Source of the DNA: Sphingomonas sabuli
GTDB lineage: Bacteria; Pseudomonadota; Alphaproteobacteria; Sphingomonadales; Sphingomonadaceae
Direction of reading: 5' to 3'
Assembly (NCBI RefSeq): GCF_014352855.1
Contig: NZ_CP060697.1
Coordinates: forward strand, 558,001 to 622,000
DNA length: 64,000 nt
Within the stretch, counting starts at the first letter, position 1, and every line of letters starts with the position of its first letter. The notes under the pieces were generated by a model. It saw only the letters and a program-made list of their open reading frames with translations. It made no database searches and had not been told where the DNA came from. Positions 1 through 8,560 of the stretch are shown in pieces. The position numbers and the translations under genes were made by a program.

Positions 1-349
1 CTGGTTCGAAAATAAGGGAGAACTAAGGGGTGGTGGGCACCGGGTCTCCCGCCATTATTATGACCTCCATATGCTCATGCAGTCAGACATCGGCCAGCGG
101 GCAATGACGGACTTAGCCCTGGGTGCCGACTGCGTTGCGCATGCCCAAATGTTCTTCAACCGTCCGGCCTTCGATCTGGGGAGCGCCCGCCCGCCAACCT
201 TCACGTTGACGCCCGAAGGCAGCATGTACGACGACTTGAAGCGCGACTATTCGTCCATGGCCGACATGATATTTGGAGCGGCGCCAGCATTCGACGCGAT
301 CGTTGAAACGGTCGCGGACGTCGAACGGGCAATCAATAAAGTCAGCTGA
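1..349 (+). CDS. AbiEii/AbiGii-type nucleotidyltransferase toxin, C-terminal part
   Basis: The reading frame is open from base 2, so the gene begins outside the window; the first in-frame ATG at 71 is internal. The visible part holds a SRHYYDLHML segment followed by the helical tail with KRDYSSMADMIFG. This is the usual C-terminal arrangement of AbiEii-family nucleotidyltransferases, the toxin half of type IV abortive-infection pairs. The catalytic nucleotidyltransferase motif and any upstream antitoxin lie beyond the left edge, so activity cannot be judged. The gene converges on the trb operon with a 15-base gap. The family call is inferred from the tail only. Confidence 0.6.
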   Translation, partial: WFENKGELRGGGHRVSRHYYDLHMLMQSDIGQRAMTDLALGADCVAHAQMFFNRPAFDLGSARPPTFTLTPEGSMYDDLKRDYSSMADMIFGAAPAFDAIVETVADVERAINKVS

Positions 350-364
350 CGTTCGGCCGTCAGC

Positions 365-592
365 TCAATCGCCGGATGCCGCGCCGCGACGGCTCTTCAC
401 GAACGCCCGATCACTTTCCAGGAATGCCTGGAGCATTGCCGGGATGAGTTCGGTCACGGGCTCGGTGCTCGCGTAACTGCGCGCGTAAAATTCCGCATAG
501 TCATCGAGCGCGCGCGCCAGTTCAGGCGGCACATGAATGGCGATCTTGACCGGGCTGCGGTCCGGAATCCGCGGGAGCTTGATGGACGTCAC
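365..592 (-). CDS. DUF2274 family protein at the end of the trb operon
   Basis: A 75-residue protein beginning MTSIKLPRIPDRSPVKIAI, with a VPPELARALDDYAEFYA helix like a ribbon-helix-helix dimer or DNA-contact region. It matches the DUF2274 proteins that close trb operons in sphingomonad and other alphaproteobacterial conjugative elements. The start overlaps the trbI stop by four bases (ATGA), so it is probably translationally coupled to trbI. The function is not known; a CopG-like regulatory role is an inference from composition and size. Confidence 0.75.
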   Translation of the reverse strand: MTSIKLPRIPDRSPVKIAIHVPPELARALDDYAEFYARSYASTEPVTELIPAMLQAFLESDRAFVKSRRGAASGD

Positions 593-1737
593 CGCTCATT
601 TTCCCACGGCGGCAGGACGAGGTCCTCATGGACGAGCGCCCTCACCGGCCAGCCCGGGCGGACGGTGATGGTCGGCTGGACATCGAGCTGGCGCGTGACC
701 AGCTGCTCGCCGGCCTTGGTCCCGCTCTGCTGGGCCGACTGACGAATAGCCCGGGCGATCTCCCCTTCCCCCGATGGCCCGATCGCCTGGCCCAGCCCGA
801 GCAAGGTCGACAGTACGACGCCTTTGAGGAGCTGCCAGCCATGCACGTCGACCGCGTCGCGAACGCCGGACCGACCGCCCGCGTCGCTGGCCGGCATCTT
901 GTTGAGATCGATCGACGAGCCGTCCGGAAAGAGCAGCCGGGTCCATGACAGAAAGGCGCGATTCTGGCCGAACTTCACTGAAGAATCATACTGGCCAATC
1001 AGCCGCGCGCCCTGGGGTATCAGGACCACGCGTCCTGTCGCACTGTCCCGCACCGGCTCGGTGACCTGTGCCACGACCATGCCGGGAAGATCTGAGTTCA
1101 AGCCGGTGATCAGGCTGGCCGGGATCACGCTGCCCGCGCTGACGACATAGCCCGTCGGCGCCTCTCGAAAAGCGGTAGGATCGGCCAGTCTCGACGGTGC
1201 AACCTCTTGCGGAGCATTGCGCTCAGCTTCAGGTCCAGCCCCTGCGCCCTGCTCGATCGCGGACTGGCTGCCGCCGCTTCTGGAATGACCTCCGAGGGTG
1301 ACCAACACGGCCGATTGACGAGCGCTCTGCTCGGCATCCGCCATCCGCTGGCGTTCGGCGGCGGCCGCGTCGTAGGAATGAGATTGCGTGGCCTCCAAGC
1401 CGCCATTGGCGCGCTGTTGCTCGAGGATCGGCCGTCCGAGGTCGCCGGGAAGCGGCGGTCCCAACTTGGGCACGTCCCCATAGGAAGATGGCGCCCCGGC
1501 AAGTGCGTCGGGCGGCGGGGTGGTTCCCAGCCGAACATCCTCTTCCCCAGCCGCAAAATGAAATGAACGTGGCGCCAGCGACATCCAGGCGATCGCACTC
1601 AAGGCGATGGCGAAGGCCGCCGTGCCGGAGATGATAACCCCTCTCCGGAAGCGGATCGCGTGGCGCGGGCGACCGCGCAGCACCAAGGTTTCGGGATCCT
1701 CCTTGGGGGCCGCAACGGGTTCGGTCGGCGCGCTCAT
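589..1737 (-). CDS. trbI: TrbI/VirB10-type conjugal transfer protein
   Basis: A 382-residue VirB10-like scaffold of the type IV secretion system, which spans the inner membrane and reaches the outer-membrane complex. One transmembrane helix near residues 34-52 follows a basic cytoplasmic tail. It is followed by a long Gln/Ala/Gly-rich periplasmic linker and a C-terminal VirB10 beta domain (about 190-360) with GSVIPASLITGLNSDLPG and RLIGQYDSSVKFGQNRAF, both typical of the family. The start overlaps trbG by four bases. Length is normal for TrbI of P-like systems. Confidence 0.93.
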   Translation of the reverse strand: MSAPTEPVAAPKEDPETLVLRGRPRHAIRFRRGVIISGTAAFAIALSAIAWMSLAPRSFHFAAGEEDVRLGTTPPPDALAGAPSSYGDVPKLGPPLPGDLGRPILEQQRANGGLEATQSHSYDAAAAERQRMADAEQSARQSAVLVTLGGHSRSGGSQSAIEQGAGAGPEAERNAPQEVAPSRLADPTAFREAPTGYVVSAGSVIPASLITGLNSDLPGMVVAQVTEPVRDSATGRVVLIPQGARLIGQYDSSVKFGQNRAFLSWTRLLFPDGSSIDLNKMPASDAGGRSGVRDAVDVHGWQLLKGVVLSTLLGLGQAIGPSGEGEIARAIRQSAQQSGTKAGEQLVTRQLDVQPTITVRPGWPVRALVHEDLVLPPWENER

Positions 1738-2597
1738 CGGCCGCGCTTCCGGACAATGCGGACAACGGCCTGCTTTTTCTCTCCAAGCCGCAGTTCGGCT
1801 TCGGCGAACAGCCGATCGACGACATAATAGCGGCCGCGTGCGCGGTAATTGACGAGCTCGGCCTTGCCACCACTGCCGATCGCGAAGAGCGGCGGCGCTT
1901 CGCCCGACGCAAGGTTTGGCGGAAACTCGATGAAAACCTGCGTCCCGTCGTCAAATGCGCGCACCGGTCGCCATGAGGGCCGATCGCCGCCGATCGAATA
2001 GTTGAAGTTCAGCCGATCGACGGCGATGTCGCCGGCGACCGGGAGCGCTGCGTCGCGAGATGCCGCCGCGGCCTTCAGCGCGAGCAACTCGTCCTGCGGA
2101 TAGGACCATGACATGGCGGTCATGGCTGGACCGCGACTGCTGGTAACAAGCACCAAATAGATCCGGCGGTCGGTGGTGACGACGAGATTGGTGCGAAGGC
2201 CAGGCTGCGAGGGTTTGACGAGGATGTGCGTCCGGCGGGTCGCTCCCGTTCCGCTGGTCGTGTCCCCGATCACCCAGCGCGCCGTGTCGCCGGCGGCGAC
2301 CGACACGAGCTGCTCGCCGGTCTGAAGGCTGATGGTGCTCACCTGTTCCGGGGCCGTGTAGAGCCGATAAAGGCCGCCCTCCGTCCACGGGTAGATCTGG
2401 GCCGCATTGATGAATCCCGCGGCCTGCGGCTCGCGAAGCGCGGAACGGTTCGCCTTGGCGACACGATTGGCCGCGCCATGGGAAAGCTGCTTTGCGGCCT
2501 TGGGCGACGGTGCCGCGCCTGCGGAGGCCGAAGTGCCAAGCACGATCGGCAATGCGAATAATAGAGCAAGTCGGTTCACGTCGGTCGTTCCCTTCAA
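1734..2597 (-). CDS. trbG: TrbG/VirB9-type conjugal transfer protein
   Basis: A 287-residue periplasmic VirB9-like protein of the outer-membrane core complex. A signal peptide (hydrophobic LALLFALPIVLG stretch, cleavage near ASAGAA) precedes an N-terminal VirB9 domain containing YRLYTAPEQVSTI and a C-terminal domain with FNYSIGG and DRLFAEAELRLGEKKQAVVRI, which normally packs on TrbI/VirB10 in the outer membrane. The chosen ATG overlaps the trbF stop by four bases; an internal GTG before NRLALL would give a more standard signal peptide. Confidence 0.93.
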   Translation of the reverse strand: MKGTTDVNRLALLFALPIVLGTSASAGAAPSPKAAKQLSHGAANRVAKANRSALREPQAAGFINAAQIYPWTEGGLYRLYTAPEQVSTISLQTGEQLVSVAAGDTARWVIGDTTSGTGATRRTHILVKPSQPGLRTNLVVTTDRRIYLVLVTSSRGPAMTAMSWSYPQDELLALKAAAASRDAALPVAGDIAVDRLNFNYSIGGDRPSWRPVRAFDDGTQVFIEFPPNLASGEAPPLFAIGSGGKAELVNYRARGRYYVVDRLFAEAELRLGEKKQAVVRIVRKRGR

Positions 2598-3406
2598 CGC
2601 TGATCGGTGATGGAATTGAGGGTCGGCTCGGGCGCCGGCCCAGCGAGGTCCGCCATCGGTGCGGGAGGTGGCCCGGCCAGCTCCCGAGACGGCGCAATCG
2701 ACCCAGCTGCGGTCGGTTCGATCTCCTTCGACCAGTCGATGGCATCGACGAACAATCCGAGCGGGTTCTTGCGCAGGCTCTCGGCGTTGCTGGGCTGCCT
2801 CGTCACGACGGTGAGGATTGCGGTCCAGCGCGCGTTGCCGGCGGGACTGCCGCGCTCATACTCGGTCTCGACCCATTTCACCTGGAACGAGCGATCGGAT
2901 GCGCGGACGACGCTCGTCACCTGCACCGAGACGGTCCGCTCCCCGACTTTGGCGAACGGGTCGGCGGCGCGGGCATGCTCGCTTAAGAAAGTCGCGCCCC
3001 GGGCAGTGGTGAAATCATAGGCGCGAAGCCAGCTCTCGCGCATCAGCACCGGGTCGAGCGAGACCGAGCGGACATCGCGGATGAATTGGCCGAGGTGCCA
3101 GGCCATCTGTGGATCGGTCGGCCGATAGTTCTGGATGGCGGGCATGACGGCCCGCGCCTCGCCAAGGCGGTCGACCTCGACGACATAAGGAACGACCCGG
3201 CTTTGCAGTGACTGCCACGCCAGGCCGGCGGCCAGGCCGCCGGACATGATCAGCCCGCCGAATGCCATCAATCGCCAATTCCTTGCCTGGACGCGGGCGG
3301 ACCCGATCCGCTCGTCCCACAGCTGGCCGGCGCGCTGAAATGGCGTGACCGCCTCGTCCGTGCGCCCGTAGCGCTGGACCGCTCGTTTGAACCTCATCGG
3401 GATCAT
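2594..3406 (-). CDS. trbF: TrbF/VirB8-type conjugal transfer protein
   Basis: A 270-residue VirB8-like bitopic inner-membrane protein needed for assembly of the transfer channel. A cytoplasmic N-terminus containing RYGRTDEAVTPFQRAGQLWD is followed by one membrane helix near residues 46-64. The rest is the NTF2-like periplasmic VirB8 domain, including VVPYVVEVDRLG and MAWHLGQFIRDVRSVS. The C-terminal 30 residues are Pro/Ala-rich. It overlaps both neighbours by four bases, as expected in a tightly coupled operon. Confidence 0.93.
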   Translation of the reverse strand: MIPMRFKRAVQRYGRTDEAVTPFQRAGQLWDERIGSARVQARNWRLMAFGGLIMSGGLAAGLAWQSLQSRVVPYVVEVDRLGEARAVMPAIQNYRPTDPQMAWHLGQFIRDVRSVSLDPVLMRESWLRAYDFTTARGATFLSEHARAADPFAKVGERTVSVQVTSVVRASDRSFQVKWVETEYERGSPAGNARWTAILTVVTRQPSNAESLRKNPLGLFVDAIDWSKEIEPTAAGSIAPSRELAGPPPAPMADLAGPAPEPTLNSITDQR

Positions 3407-4710
3407 TCCTCCTTTTCGCTGATGTCGGGAAGCGCGCCCGCCGATCCGCGATCGCCGTCGCGGATCGCAGCCAGGGCCAGGTGCCGCCGGTGGCGCGACG
3501 TCTGTTCAGACTGCAGTTGCTGGGCCCAGGGCGGTGCGGCGTCATTGGTCGCCGCGCCAGCAGCGGCGGCCGCCGCCGAACTCGTCCGCCCTCCCGCCAT
3601 CAGCGCCGCGCGCTCGCCGCGGTCCCTGGCCGCCGCTAACCCGCCAGCCTTGCTCAGATGGTCGCGCGCGGCGTTGCCGGCAACGCTCGCCACCCCGCCG
3701 AGGCCCGAACGCACGCTGCTGGACCCGGACGTCTCCTGACCGAGCTGATAGGCAGTCGAGGCAGCCGACCCGACACTGGTCGCGGCACGTAGGCCTCCAA
3801 GCGCCCCGCCCGCCGCCATCCTGGCGCCGCCGACGGCGGCGGCACCGCCGAGGGCAAGCGTTCCACCCGCAGCGGCGGTGGTGGCGACGGCGGCGCCGGC
3901 GCCCAGCTGCGGCGCCCCGGCGACCAGTCCCGAAGCAATCGACGGGCCAAAGATGCCGAGCCCGAACAAAGCAAGGCTTGCCAGGACCAGGCTCATGGCC
4001 TGCCCGATGTCAGGCTCCTGGCCATCGAGCGCGCCGACGAACTCGGAGAAGAAGCCGGTGCCGATGCCGACGATTACCGCCAGCACCATCACCTTGATGC
4101 CCGAGGAGATGACATTGCCGAGGACCCGCTCGGCAAGAAATCCGGTCCGGTTCCACAAAGCGAAAGGAACGAGGACAAATCCGGCCAGGCTGGTCAGCTT
4201 GAACTCGATGATGGTGACGAACAGCTGAATCGCGAGAATGAAGAAAGCGATGATGACGAACAGCCAGGCGATGAGCAGGATCGCGATGGTCAGGAAGTTG
4301 TCGAAGAAGCTGGTGAAGCCCAGCAACTGGCTGGCCTGATCGAGCAACGGCCAGGCGGCCTCAAAACCGGTTCCGGCGAGACGCCCCGGCCGAAGCAAAT
4401 CGTCGGCACTGATGGTGCCGCCGCCGGCGGTCAGTCCCAACCCCGCGAACGAGCGGAAGATAATCTCGGACAGCGCCGCGAAATTGCCGAGGATGAGCGC
4501 GAAGGCGCCGACATAGAGGATCTTCTTGAGCAGGCGGCCGAGCACATCGTCCTCGCCGCCCATCGCCCAGAAGAGTCCGGCGAGCGTGATGTCGATCCCG
4601 ACCAAGACCGTGGTCAGGAAGGCGACGTCACCGCCGAGCAGGCCGAACCCGCTGTCGATGTACTGGATGAAGACCGCAAGGAAGCGGTCGATGACGTTAA
4701 GGTCGCCCAT
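3403..4710 (-). CDS. trbL: TrbL/VirB6-type polytopic channel protein
   Basis: A 435-residue polytopic inner-membrane protein of the VirB6/TrbL family. The first 290 residues contain several hydrophobic segments (for example VAFLTTVLVGIDITLAGLFW and IAILLIAWLFVIIAFFILAI) and the ELKLTSLAGFVLVPFALWN-type region at about 170-190. The last 150 residues are Ala/Gly/Ser-rich and probably cytoplasmic. A 103-base gap separates it from trbJ, the largest gap in the trb operon. No trbK entry-exclusion gene is visible there. Confidence 0.92.
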   Translation of the reverse strand: MGDLNVIDRFLAVFIQYIDSGFGLLGGDVAFLTTVLVGIDITLAGLFWAMGGEDDVLGRLLKKILYVGAFALILGNFAALSEIIFRSFAGLGLTAGGGTISADDLLRPGRLAGTGFEAAWPLLDQASQLLGFTSFFDNFLTIAILLIAWLFVIIAFFILAIQLFVTIIEFKLTSLAGFVLVPFALWNRTGFLAERVLGNVISSGIKVMVLAVIVGIGTGFFSEFVGALDGQEPDIGQAMSLVLASLALFGLGIFGPSIASGLVAGAPQLGAGAAVATTAAAGGTLALGGAAAVGGARMAAGGALGGLRAATSVGSAASTAYQLGQETSGSSSVRSGLGGVASVAGNAARDHLSKAGGLAAARDRGERAALMAGGRTSSAAAAAAGAATNDAAPPWAQQLQSEQTSRHRRHLALAAIRDGDRGSAGALPDISEKEE

Positions 4711-4813
4711 CGCTCGATCATTCTCGCCATTTGAAAGGAAGGCCGCGGAGCGACTGCAGGGGGATCAGCGCCCCGCGGCCGGCGTCCGGCCGAAGGGCCG
4801 GACACCAAGGACA

Positions 4814-5548
4814 TCATTGCTTGGGCGAGTAGGCCGTGCCTCGACCCAGAAAGCGCCGGGTCGCGGCCTGCGCTTCCTGTTGCTCCTGAGCGCGCCGCGC
4901 GCGCTCCAGCGCCTCGCTTCGAAACTCGGCCGCGAGCAGATTCTGGATCTGGAACTGCTGCTTGGTGCTGAGCGCAAGCAATTGGCTCGCGGCCTGCTGG
5001 GCCTGCAGCGAACCGACCGCGCCCTGGCTGGTCTCGGACAATTGACGGAGCAGGTCGGCATCCTCGCGAACGCTGGCCACGACCTCGCTTTGCACCTTCA
5101 TGCTGTGCCGGAAGCTCGCCATCGCATTGGCAAGACGCGCTTCGGCGCCCTTGACCCTTTGGTCGCCGCGAAGCTCGGCGCCGCTGGCACCCGGGAACAG
5201 GCTCGTGAATTGCTGTTCGAGCCGGTCGACATCGAACTGGATGCCCTTGGCTTCGCCCATCAACTGCTCGATCTGGGCCAGGCTCGAGCGCATCTTGGCC
5301 AGCTGCGGGAAATCGACCTGCTTCAGGTTGCGGCCCATATTCTCGATCATCGTCGCCTGGTTCTGGAGCGACTTGATCTGGTTGTTGATCTGATCGAGCG
5401 CGCGCGCCGCCTGTAGCAAATTCTGGGCATAGTTGGTGGCATCGAACACCGGCATGGCGGCCATGGCCGGCGCCAGCGGAACGGACGCGGCGCCGACGGC
5501 AAGCGCAGCAAGCGAAACGGCGGCGGCAAGGCGTGTGACAATCTTCAT
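4814..5548 (-). CDS. trbJ: TrbJ/VirB5-type conjugal transfer protein
   Basis: A 244-residue secreted protein of the VirB5/TrbJ family, a minor pilus-associated component. The signal peptide covers about residues 1-31 (AAVSLAALAVGAASVPLAPAMA). The mature protein is mostly alpha-helical and heptad-rich, with LDQINNQIKSLQNQATMI and a Gln/Arg-rich C-terminal helix ending in RRFLGRGTAYSPKQ. The start overlaps the trbE stop by four bases. The length is usual for TrbJ. Confidence 0.9.
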   Translation of the reverse strand: MKIVTRLAAAVSLAALAVGAASVPLAPAMAAMPVFDATNYAQNLLQAARALDQINNQIKSLQNQATMIENMGRNLKQVDFPQLAKMRSSLAQIEQLMGEAKGIQFDVDRLEQQFTSLFPGASGAELRGDQRVKGAEARLANAMASFRHSMKVQSEVVASVREDADLLRQLSETSQGAVGSLQAQQAASQLLALSTKQQFQIQNLLAAEFRSEALERARRAQEQQEAQAATRRFLGRGTAYSPKQ

Positions 5549-7983
5549 GACTTGGTCTCCTTGGGGGGTTGCGAAGGCTCGATGAGTGCCGCTGCCCAGC
5601 TCAGGCCGGCCGCGTCGAGAAAAGCGCCGGCGAAGCCCGCCTCGCCGACCTCGCCAAGCAGGCGATCGATCGTGCGCTGGGCGTCGGGCCCGGACGAGCC
5701 GCAGAAGGCCCGCGCGACCGGACCCAGTTTAAGGTCGAACAGCCGGTTGCCGCGGCGCGACTGGAGATAATAATCGCGCTTTGGCGTGGCGTGCGCGATG
5801 AGTTCGATCTGGCGCTCGTTGAGGCCGAAGCGCTCGTAGGCGGCCCGCGCCTGGGGCTCGATGGCGCGATCGTTCGGCAGGAAAATACGCTGCGGACAGC
5901 TTTCGATGATGGCCGGCGCGATGCTGCTGTCGGCGATGTCGGCAAGGCTTTGCGTCGCGAACACCACCGCGACATTCTTCTTGCGCAGCACCTTGAGCCA
6001 TTCGCGGATGCGCTTGGCAAACAAAGGATTGTCGAGGAACACCCAGGCCTCGTCGAGGATCAGCAGCGTCGGCGACCCGTCGAACCGTTCCTCGAGCCGG
6101 TGAAACAAATAGGTCAGCACTGGCAGAACCGCGCCGGACTGGCCAAGCAGTGCTTCGGTCTCGAAACATTGCACATCGCTCAAGGCGAGCCGGTCCTCGG
6201 CGGCGTCGAGCATCGCCCCGTGCGGGCCCTCGAGCGTGTACGGCGCGAGCGCCGCCTTGATGGCGTTCGACTGGATGAGCAGCGACAGGCCGGTGAGGGT
6301 TCGCTCAGCGACCGGCGCGCCGGCAAGATTGAGAAGCGCGCTCCACAAGCTGTCCTTGATCTCGGGCGTGACGGCGACCTTTTCATGCTCGAGAAGCGTG
6401 GCCAGCCACTCGACCGCCCAGGCGCGCTGCGCCGCTTCGTCGACGCGCCGGAGCGGCTGGAACGAGAGCGCCCCGCCCTCGCCGTTGCCCACGCCGAGCG
6501 CATGATGCGTGCCGCCCATCGCCAGTACCGCCGCGCGGGCCGACCAGCCCTTGTCGAACAGAACAATGCGGGCTTGGCTATACCGCCGGAACTGCATCGC
6601 CATCAGCGACAGCAGGACCGATTTGCCAGCGCCGGTAGGCCCGACGATCAGCATATGGCCGACATCGCCGACATGGGTCGACAGGCGAAACGGAGTCGAG
6701 CCGCTGGTCTCGGCGAACAGCAGAGCGGAGGCATCGAGGTGCGCATTGCGCGCCGGACCGGCCCAGACGCTCGACAAGGGCATCAGATGGGCAAGGTTGA
6801 GACTATGGACCAGCGGCTGGCGGACGTTGGCGTAGGTGTGGCCGGGCAGGCTCGACAGCCAGGCCTCGACCGCATTGACCCGTTCACGCTTCACCGTGAA
6901 GCCAAGACTGTTGATGACCCGTTCGACCTGCCGGACCTTGGCGTCGGCCGCAGCGCTCGTCTCGCCCCAGACCGTCACCGTCGCGGTCAGATAGCCGAAC
7001 GACACATAGTCCTGACCGAGCGCCTGGAGCGCGAGATCGGCATCGGCGACCTGATTGTCGGCATCGCTATCGAGCAATTGGGCCGGCTGGTTGTACATCA
7101 CCTCGCGGAGCATCGCGGTGACCGACTTGCGCTTATTGAACCATTGCCGGCGAAGCTTGGTCAGTTCGCGCGTCGCATCGCTGCGATCGAGCGGCAGGAA
7201 GCGGGTCATCCAGCGGTAGGTGAAGTCCTGCGCATTCAGGGCATCGAGCAAGCCCGGACTGCTGAGCGCGGGGAAGCCGAGCACGGTGACGGTGCGCAAA
7301 TGCCGGTTCCCGAGCATCGGCTCGAGGCCGCCGACCAGCGGCGTGTCGGCGAGCAGTGCGTCGAGGTACATCGGGATGGCCGGCACGGCGACATCGTGCG
7401 GCCGCGTCGAAATGCCGTGATGAAGGTAAGAAAGCGTCTCCCCGCTATCGAGCGCGCGCGCCTCGGGCATAAAGCCTGCCATCAGGTCGAGCGCCCGCCC
7501 GGTCTCGGCGATGAAGCTAGCGAGCGCCTCGCGCCAGTCGCGCCCCGCCTTCTCGTCGCGCTCGACCAGCGCCTGCTCGGCCCGGGCCTGGCTGTCGGCG
7601 GGCGGCAGCCACAGCAAGGTCAGATAGTAACGGCTCTCGAAATGATCGCGCTCGCCGTCGAACCCGGCCTGGCGTTCCTGGTCGACGAGGCGCGAGGCGG
7701 CGTCGGGGAAACTATCCTTCGGATAGCCCAGCGCCTCGACCCGCTGGGCCTCGAGAAACAGCGCCCAGCCCGAACCGAAGCGTTTGAGCATGTTGTTCAT
7801 CCGCGCCGCTGCGCCGATCAGTTCGGCTTCGGTTGCGCTTTCAAGGTCGGGCCCGCGAAACCGAAACGTGCGCTGGAAGCTGCCGTCCTTGTTGAGGACG
7901 ATGCCGTCTTCCACCAGCGCCGCCCATGGCAGGTGGTCGGCGAGCCGGTCGGCGCGGGCGCGATATTCGGCGAGGTTCAGCAT
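5545..7983 (-). CDS. trbE: TrbE/VirB4-type ATPase of the type IV secretion system
   Basis: An 812-residue VirB4-family ATPase that powers pilus assembly and transfer at the inner membrane. The ATG at 7983 is chosen because MLNLAEYRARADRLADHLPW is the usual TrbE N-terminus and the upstream extension lies inside trbD. The N-terminal half is the CagE/TrbE/VirB domain. The C-terminal half has a Walker A in VGPTGAGKSVLLSL, a Walker B in LLILDEAW, and the ATQSLADIADS motif. It overlaps trbD by 7 bases and trbJ by 4. Confidence 0.95.
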   Translation of the reverse strand: MLNLAEYRARADRLADHLPWAALVEDGIVLNKDGSFQRTFRFRGPDLESATEAELIGAAARMNNMLKRFGSGWALFLEAQRVEALGYPKDSFPDAASRLVDQERQAGFDGERDHFESRYYLTLLWLPPADSQARAEQALVERDEKAGRDWREALASFIAETGRALDLMAGFMPEARALDSGETLSYLHHGISTRPHDVAVPAIPMYLDALLADTPLVGGLEPMLGNRHLRTVTVLGFPALSSPGLLDALNAQDFTYRWMTRFLPLDRSDATRELTKLRRQWFNKRKSVTAMLREVMYNQPAQLLDSDADNQVADADLALQALGQDYVSFGYLTATVTVWGETSAAADAKVRQVERVINSLGFTVKRERVNAVEAWLSSLPGHTYANVRQPLVHSLNLAHLMPLSSVWAGPARNAHLDASALLFAETSGSTPFRLSTHVGDVGHMLIVGPTGAGKSVLLSLMAMQFRRYSQARIVLFDKGWSARAAVLAMGGTHHALGVGNGEGGALSFQPLRRVDEAAQRAWAVEWLATLLEHEKVAVTPEIKDSLWSALLNLAGAPVAERTLTGLSLLIQSNAIKAALAPYTLEGPHGAMLDAAEDRLALSDVQCFETEALLGQSGAVLPVLTYLFHRLEERFDGSPTLLILDEAWVFLDNPLFAKRIREWLKVLRKKNVAVVFATQSLADIADSSIAPAIIESCPQRIFLPNDRAIEPQARAAYERFGLNERQIELIAHATPKRDYYLQSRRGNRLFDLKLGPVARAFCGSSGPDAQRTIDRLLGEVGEAGFAGAFLDAAGLSWAAALIEPSQPPKETKS

Positions 7984-8246
7984 GCAAGATGGCTCCGCTG
8001 ACGAAGATGGCGAACCAGCACTTCGGCGAACTGCGGGTCGCGCTTGGCGGCGATGACGGCGAGGCTGTGCCCGCCCGCCCAGAGGGCAAGACCGGCGATC
8101 CACTGCTGAAGGCCAAGCCCAAGCGCCGCGGCGATGGTGCCGTTGATGATGGCCAGCCCCCGGGGCGCGCCGCCAAGCAGCAGCGGCTGGACCAGCGAAC
8201 GGTGGATGCGCGCTTCGAAGCCCTCGAGATGCTGACTGCCGCTCAT
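7977..8246 (-). CDS. trbD: TrbD/VirB3-type conjugal transfer protein
   Basis: An 89-residue VirB3-like membrane protein. MSGSQHLEGFEARIHRSLV is the usual family N-terminus, so the ATG at 8246 is used rather than the long upstream extension. Two hydrophobic segments (LAIINGTIAAALGLGLQQW and AGLALWAGGHSLAVIAA) are followed by a short cytoplasmic tail with DPQFAEVLVRHLRQ, a conserved feature of TrbD. It overlaps trbC by four bases and trbE by seven. Confidence 0.92.
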   Translation of the reverse strand: MSGSQHLEGFEARIHRSLVQPLLLGGAPRGLAIINGTIAAALGLGLQQWIAGLALWAGGHSLAVIAAKRDPQFAEVLVRHLRQRSHLAC

Positions 8247-8560
8247 CCGATCATTGCTCCGCCGCCGAAGCTGAAGAAGCTCAGGAAGAAGGATGAGGCG
8301 GCAAAGGCGATCGACAGGCCGAACACGATCTGGATCAGCCGGCGAAATCCGCCCGCGGTCTCGCCAAAGGCCAGGGTCAGGCCAGTGGTGATGATGATGA
8401 TCACCGCCACGATCTTGGCGACCGGGCCCTGCACCGATTCCAGTACCTGCTGGAGCGGCTGCTCCCACGGCATTCCCGATCCCGACGCCCGGGCGGGCGC
8501 GGACATGAAAAGCGCGGCCAACGCGAGGGGGTAAGCGGCAAGATTGCGGAATTTGATCAT
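8243..8560 (-). CDS. trbC: TrbC/VirB2-type pilin
   Basis: A 105-residue precursor of the conjugative pilin subunit. It has a signal peptide with likely cleavage after APARAS, then two hydrophobic helices (AKIVAVIIIITTGLTLAFGE and IVFGLSIAFAASSFFLSFF) separated by a short basic loop (GGFRRLIQ), the VirB2 layout. TrbC pilins of P-type systems are cyclised by the TraF peptidase, and a TraF-type S26 peptidase is encoded at 25693-26271. It overlaps trbB and trbD by four bases each. Confidence 0.93.
   Translation of the reverse strand: MIKFRNLAAYPLALAALFMSAPARASGSGMPWEQPLQQVLESVQGPVAKIVAVIIIITTGLTLAFGETAGGFRRLIQIVFGLSIAFAASSFFLSFFSFGGGAMIG

Noticed and set aside
3534..4097. 187-residue Arg/Pro-rich plus-strand frame
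   Set aside because: Complement of the Ala/Gly-rich tail of trbL.
5569..8001. 810-residue open frame on the plus strand
   Set aside because: Antisense to trbE; the product is low-complexity and has no motif. trbE has clear Walker motifs.
7984..8103. Upstream extension of trbE by 40 residues
   Set aside because: It lies inside trbD and gives Arg/Pro-rich sequence; the ATG at 7983 matches the TrbE N-terminus.
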